A program made the position numbers and the translations under genes. Of a DNA stretch of 64,000 bases, positions 60,783-64,000 are shown piece by piece. Numbering within the stretch: the stretch's first letter is position 1; each line of letters begins with the position of its first letter. The notes beneath the pieces were generated by a model that searched no databases, was not told the DNA's origin, and saw only the letters and a list, made by a program, of their open reading frames with translations. The stretch spans positions 1-64,000 of the forward strand of contig WLIA01000001.1 of NCBI GenBank assembly GCA_009702455.1, read 5' to 3'. The DNA comes from Actinomycetota bacterium. GTDB lineage: Bacteria; Actinomycetota; Actinomycetes; Actinomycetales; Microbacteriaceae.

Positions 60783-61927
60783 TGCCAACCCCAATTTGGC
60801 GTGAACTTTTTGGGCAGAGCGATGCGATTGCTCAACTCGAGCAAGCCGTTAGCAACCGAGACTCGGGGGTTCACCACGCTTGGCTAATGACGGGCCCACC
60901 GGGCTCTGGCAGGTCGAACATGGCTGTGGCCTTCGCAGCAGCGCTGCTCTGCAAGGATGGCGGGTGCGCCACCTGTCACTCGTGCACATTAGCCATGTCG
61001 GGCAATCATCCAGACATCAATTTGCTAACCACCGAAAAGGTCGGCATCTCGATTGAAGAGGTTCGCAACCTGGTGGTTAGCGCACAAATGGGTGGCTCGA
61101 TGGGGCGCTACCGAATCATGATCATCGAAGACGCAGACCGCATGGCCGAGCGCTCGTCAAACGTATTGCTAAAGGCTCTCGAAGAACCGCCCGCCGGAAC
61201 CGTATGGATTCTCTGCGCACCGAGCGAGGCCGACATGTTGCCCACCATTCGCTCGCGCGTTCGCCGCATCGCGCTCAAGACACCATCGGTTGAAGAAGTC
61301 GCCAAGTTGCTCGTTGAGCGTGACTCGATTGAACACTCGCTGGCGCTAACAGTTGCTGCCGAAGCCCAGAGTCACATCGGCATGGCACGACGCCTTGGCA
61401 CGAGTGTTGATGCGAGAGGGCGACGCAAGGATACTTTGGTTGCGGCTCTAGCAATCGACACGGTTACCAATGCCGTCTATACCGCCGAGCGCTGGATCGA
61501 ATTGGCAAGACGCGATGCCGATGCGTTGACCGCCGAGCGCGATGCCGATGAGCGCGACGAGTTATTGCGAGTTCTCGGTGTCGAAGACACCTCGAAGTTG
61601 CCGCCCTATGCGCGCGCCGACGTGAAAGCACTCGAAGAATCGCAGAAGAAACGCGCAACGCGATCGCTGCGCGATGGACTCGACCGAATTCTGGTCGACC
61701 TGCTTTCACTTTTCAGAGACGTGCTCATGGTGCAACTTAGCGCGGGTGTGCCGCTGGTAAACGAGTCGCTCAAATCGCAGATTGATTCTGTGGCACAGCG
61801 CTCGACCGCACAGCAATCACTAGAGAAATTGCACCAGATTGAATTGGCGCGAACCCGAATTGCCGCCAACGTTAAAGACCTAATGGTGCTCGAAGCACTA
61901 GCCGTGAACCTGAAGACCAAGCGGTGA
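60782..61927 (+). CDS. holB: DNA polymerase III delta-prime subunit
   Basis: 381 residues. It has the AAA+ fold with degenerate Walker A GPPGSGRSN (Arg44 in place of Lys), zinc-binding cysteines (CKDGGCATCHSC, 57-68), and IIEDADRMAERSSNVLLKALEEPPAGTVWILCAP with the SRC motif region TIRSRVRR. The loss of the Lys fits a non-hydrolysing delta-prime. It completes the clamp loader with DnaX. Its ATG overlaps the tmk stop (TAATG). Confidence 0.93.
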   Translation: MPTPIWRELFGQSDAIAQLEQAVSNRDSGVHHAWLMTGPPGSGRSNMAVAFAAALLCKDGGCATCHSCTLAMSGNHPDINLLTTEKVGISIEEVRNLVVSAQMGGSMGRYRIMIIEDADRMAERSSNVLLKALEEPPAGTVWILCAPSEADMLPTIRSRVRRIALKTPSVEEVAKLLVERDSIEHSLALTVAAEAQSHIGMARRLGTSVDARGRRKDTLVAALAIDTVTNAVYTAERWIELARRDADALTAERDADERDELLRVLGVEDTSKLPPYARADVKALEESQKKRATRSLRDGLDRILVDLLSLFRDVLMVQLSAGVPLVNESLKSQIDSVAQRSTAQQSLEKLHQIELARTRIAANVKDLMVLEALAVNLKTKR

Positions 61928-61956
61928 ATTTAGAATTGTTGAAACGAGAGGTAATT

Positions 61957-63474
61957 ATGCGAGCCAAGAAAAGCCTGGCCATGTTTGCAACCTTCACGCT
62001 GCTTTTGGCGGGATGCGCCGCCGTGACGCCAGCAGATTCGGCAGTTTCAGACAACGTGCCAGCTGCGCTCAAGCCCTTCTATACCCAGAGCGTTAACTGG
62101 AAAGAATGTGGCGAAGACCTCAAGTGCGCAACCATCAACGTTCCGGTTGACTACAAGAAGCCAGCGGCCGGATCAATCAAGCTTTCACTCAACTACCTGG
62201 CCTCAACTGGCGACGCAGACCTCGGCTGGTTGGTCGAGAACCCAGGCGGCCCCGGCGGTTCGGGCATCGACTTTGTGGCAAGCGCTTCAGCCCAGGTTGC
62301 TAGCGAAGCTGTGCGCAAGCGTTACAACGTGGTTGGTTTTGACCCGCGCGGTGTGAAGCGAAGCGCTCCGATTAAGTGCCTCAGCCCGAAGGCCACAGAC
62401 GAGTTTCTCTATGGCACCACTCCCGGAGCACCCGGGTCAACCGCTGAGATGGCTGCATCGCGCAAAGCCATGAAGAAGTTCATCGACGCCTGCGCGAAAA
62501 ACAGCGGCAAAATCTTTGGATTCGTTGACACGGTTTCGGCGGCCCGCGACATGGATGTCATCCGGGCGGTTCTCGGTGAAAGCAAGCTCAACTTCATGGG
62601 CTTCTCTTATGGAACCTTCTTGGGAACCACCTATGCTTCGGTTTTTCCAGAGAGAGTTGGTCGCTTCGTGCTTGACGGGGCAATCGACCCGACCGTGAGT
62701 GACGAAGATCAGAGCGCAAACCAGCTCAAGGCTTTTGATCAAGCTCTCAAGAATTACCTAGAAAACTGTTTGACAGTCGACAAGGCAAACTGCCCGTTCA
62801 CGGGCACAGTCGAGAGCTCGATGAAGCGAATCACAGCTTGGTATAAGCAACTCGAAACCAAAGAGCTGAACACCGACCTCAATCGTCGCAAGCTGACGAT
62901 TTCTGGCGGCATCACCGGTTTGATCATGACGCTCTACAGCGACACCTACTGGCAGTACACAACCACTGCTTTCAAAAACGCTTTTGCCGGTGACGGCACA
63001 CTGTTCTTACAGCTGGCCGACTTCTACAACGACAGAGAGACCAACGGAACCTACGGCTCGAATCAACTCGAGGCCAACCTAGCCGTTTCGTGTCTCGACG
63101 GTCGCTCTGACCCGAGCCCGAAAGCGATGAAGGCGCAGAACTCCAAGCTGCAAAAGCTCAGCCCGTTCTTCGGTCGCTACTGGCTCAACGGCGCACTCGG
63201 ATGCGAGCAGTGGCCATACAAGGTTGCCGCCAAGCCAAAGAGTTATGCGGCCAAGGGCTCGGCACCCATCCTTGTGGTTGGAACCACCGGCGACCCAGCG
63301 ACCCCTTACTGGCAGGCGCAGAACCTGGCCAACAAGATTCTCGACAACGCCCAGCTGGTGACTTTCAACGGCGAGGGGCACACGGCCTACGGTCGTTCGA
63401 ACGCGTGCATCGTCAAGAATGTCGACGCCTATCTGATCGATGGCATCGTGCCGGCAACCGATCCGAACTGCTAG
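61957..63474 (+). CDS. TAP-like alpha/beta hydrolase lipoprotein
   Basis: 505 residues. Signal peptide and lipobox LLAGC (Cys20) lead to an alpha/beta hydrolase with oxyanion segment NPGGPGGSG, nucleophile Ser217 in GFSYGTFLG, Asp in VVGTTGDPATPY and His in NGEGHTAYGRSNAC. The C-terminal TAP-like domain is that of actinobacterial tripeptidyl aminopeptidases and mycobacterial CaeA/SlpE esterases. CGAGAGGT precedes ATG 61957, which starts the signal peptide, so an upstream GTG is not used. Confidence 0.88.
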   Translation: MRAKKSLAMFATFTLLLAGCAAVTPADSAVSDNVPAALKPFYTQSVNWKECGEDLKCATINVPVDYKKPAAGSIKLSLNYLASTGDADLGWLVENPGGPGGSGIDFVASASAQVASEAVRKRYNVVGFDPRGVKRSAPIKCLSPKATDEFLYGTTPGAPGSTAEMAASRKAMKKFIDACAKNSGKIFGFVDTVSAARDMDVIRAVLGESKLNFMGFSYGTFLGTTYASVFPERVGRFVLDGAIDPTVSDEDQSANQLKAFDQALKNYLENCLTVDKANCPFTGTVESSMKRITAWYKQLETKELNTDLNRRKLTISGGITGLIMTLYSDTYWQYTTTAFKNAFAGDGTLFLQLADFYNDRETNGTYGSNQLEANLAVSCLDGRSDPSPKAMKAQNSKLQKLSPFFGRYWLNGALGCEQWPYKVAAKPKSYAAKGSAPILVVGTTGDPATPYWQAQNLANKILDNAQLVTFNGEGHTAYGRSNACIVKNVDAYLIDGIVPATDPNC

Positions 63475-63506
63475 CGGCTGACTCGATGCCCTGCCGCACT
63501 CGCAGC

Positions 63507-63525
63507 GCGAAAGGTAAACTTTCGC
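63507..63525 (+). terminator. Hairpin after the TAP-like hydrolase, overlapping tRNA promoter
   Basis: Arms GCGAAAG and CTTTCGC with a 5-base loop; CCTTTT follows seven bases later. The loop and right arm contain TAAACT (63515-63520), a likely -10 box for tRNA-Thr, so the same bases may both end one transcript and start the next. Confidence 0.45.
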
Positions 63526-63545
63526 TGTTGCCTTTTGCGCAACTC

Positions 63546-63618
63546 GCCGCCTTAGCTCAGTTGGTAGAGCAGCTCCCTCGTAAAGAGCAGGTCTGGGGTT
63601 CAATTCCCCAAGGTGGCT
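63546..63618 (+). tRNA. tRNA-Thr (anticodon CGT)
   Basis: 73 nt. Acceptor GCCGCCT pairs with AGGTGGC plus discriminator T; D-arm GCTCAGTTGGTAGAGC; anticodon loop CTCGTAA gives CGT (reads ACG); T-arm GGGGTTCAATTCCCC. CCA is not encoded. One A-C mismatch closes the anticodon stem. Confidence 0.95.
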
Positions 63619-63678
63619 CTGGTTGCCTTTAGAGCATGCGGGAGTAGTATGGCTCTTGGCTCTGAAAGGGGTTAGCAA

Positions 63679-64000
63679 ATGTTAAGCCGCAAAGGTTTAC
63701 ACCCCTCGCAACTCGTAGCAATTGCCTTTACAGCCGTAATTCTCATCGGCACTTTTCTTCTTATGACGCCTTTGGCGACAGCGCCCGGAAAATCAACCGG
63801 ATTTGTTGACGCACTCTTTACCTCAACCTCTGCCGTTACCGTTACCGGCCTCGGAACGCTCGACACCGAAACCCACTGGTCTTTCTGGGGTCACCTGATC
63901 ATCGGATTCCTGATTCAAGTCGGAGGTTTCGGAATCGTCGGTTTCGCAAGCCTGGTCGGGTATCTGCTCGAGGGTCGCATCTCGCTGAAGAACAAGATGA
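63679..64000 (+). CDS. TrkH/KtrB-like potassium transporter subunit (partial)
   Basis: 107 codons to the window end. MLSRKGLHPSQLVAIAFTAVILIGTFLLMTPLATAPGKSTGFVDALFTSTSAVTVTGLGTLDTETHWSFWGHLIIGFLIQVGGFGIVGFAS shows the first membrane segment, the first selectivity-filter loop (TSAVTVTGL) and second segment of KtrB/TrkH proteins. It would move K+ with a cytoplasmic KtrA/TrkA partner, not in view. AAAGGGG precedes the ATG. Confidence 0.9.
   Translation, partial: MLSRKGLHPSQLVAIAFTAVILIGTFLLMTPLATAPGKSTGFVDALFTSTSAVTVTGLGTLDTETHWSFWGHLIIGFLIQVGGFGIVGFASLVGYLLEGRISLKNKM

Noticed and set aside
1..64000. CRISPR arrays, insertion sequences, phage genes and biosynthetic clusters
   Set aside because: No regularly spaced repeats, transposase-like ORFs, phage structural genes or PKS/NRPS domains are present.

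Overview
The window looks like a chromosomal segment of a small-genome aquatic actinobacterium, most likely Microbacteriaceae (Rhodoluna/Aquiluna-like). This is inferred from intermediate base composition, frequent GTG/TTG starts, very short intergenic spaces, an actinobacterial 6C-type small RNA beside a Tad locus, an rplJL leader RNA, and a heliorhodopsin. No database could be searched, so the taxonomic placement is inference.

Layout. 1-5457: the end of a DEAD-box helicase with an RGG tail, a toxin-antitoxin pair, a secreted GH13 amylase, rplJ-rplL with an L10 leader, and two membrane proteins. 5475-18506: mostly monocistronic metabolic and transport genes (serine hydrolase, saccharopine-dehydrogenase-like enzyme, Fe-S flavo-oxidoreductase, EamA and MFS transporters, a 24-residue metallothionein-like protein, a TagB/F-like transferase, heliorhodopsin, LysE, asparaginase, tandem Rieske protein, LON-domain protein). 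18539-31196: NfeD/SPFH/PGPGW membrane cluster, PsiE-like protein, pntAB, a MacAB-like ABC efflux set, then an Xre-led membrane operon ending in an M48 protease.

31230-40395 looks like an accessory block. It begins at a junction where a ccdA-like gene and an unknown gene are both 5'-truncated. It continues with a PadR/HAAS pair and a sugar-type cassette (PfkB kinase, lipoprotein SBP, two permeases, ADP-ribosylglycohydrolase-family enzyme, LacI regulator), and ends downstream of the 3' end of tRNA-Ser(GGA). Genes here start behind Shine-Dalgarno sites and not behind the leaderless promoters seen elsewhere.

40768-64000 is core genome: tRNA-Ser, an M6-like secreted protease, SRP RNA, dnaX-recR, lysC-asd, a class A PBP with PASTA domains, RidA, an acetyltransferase, acs, 6C RNA, a compact tad locus, topA-tmk-holB, a TAP-like lipoprotein hydrolase, tRNA-Thr(CGT), and the start of a TrkH-like potassium transporter.

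The most striking regulatory signal is a repeated layout in which a TANNNT -10 hexamer is followed by exactly six bases and then the start codon. This implies that many core genes are transcribed as leaderless mRNAs. In two places divergent leaderless genes share 11-41 bp.
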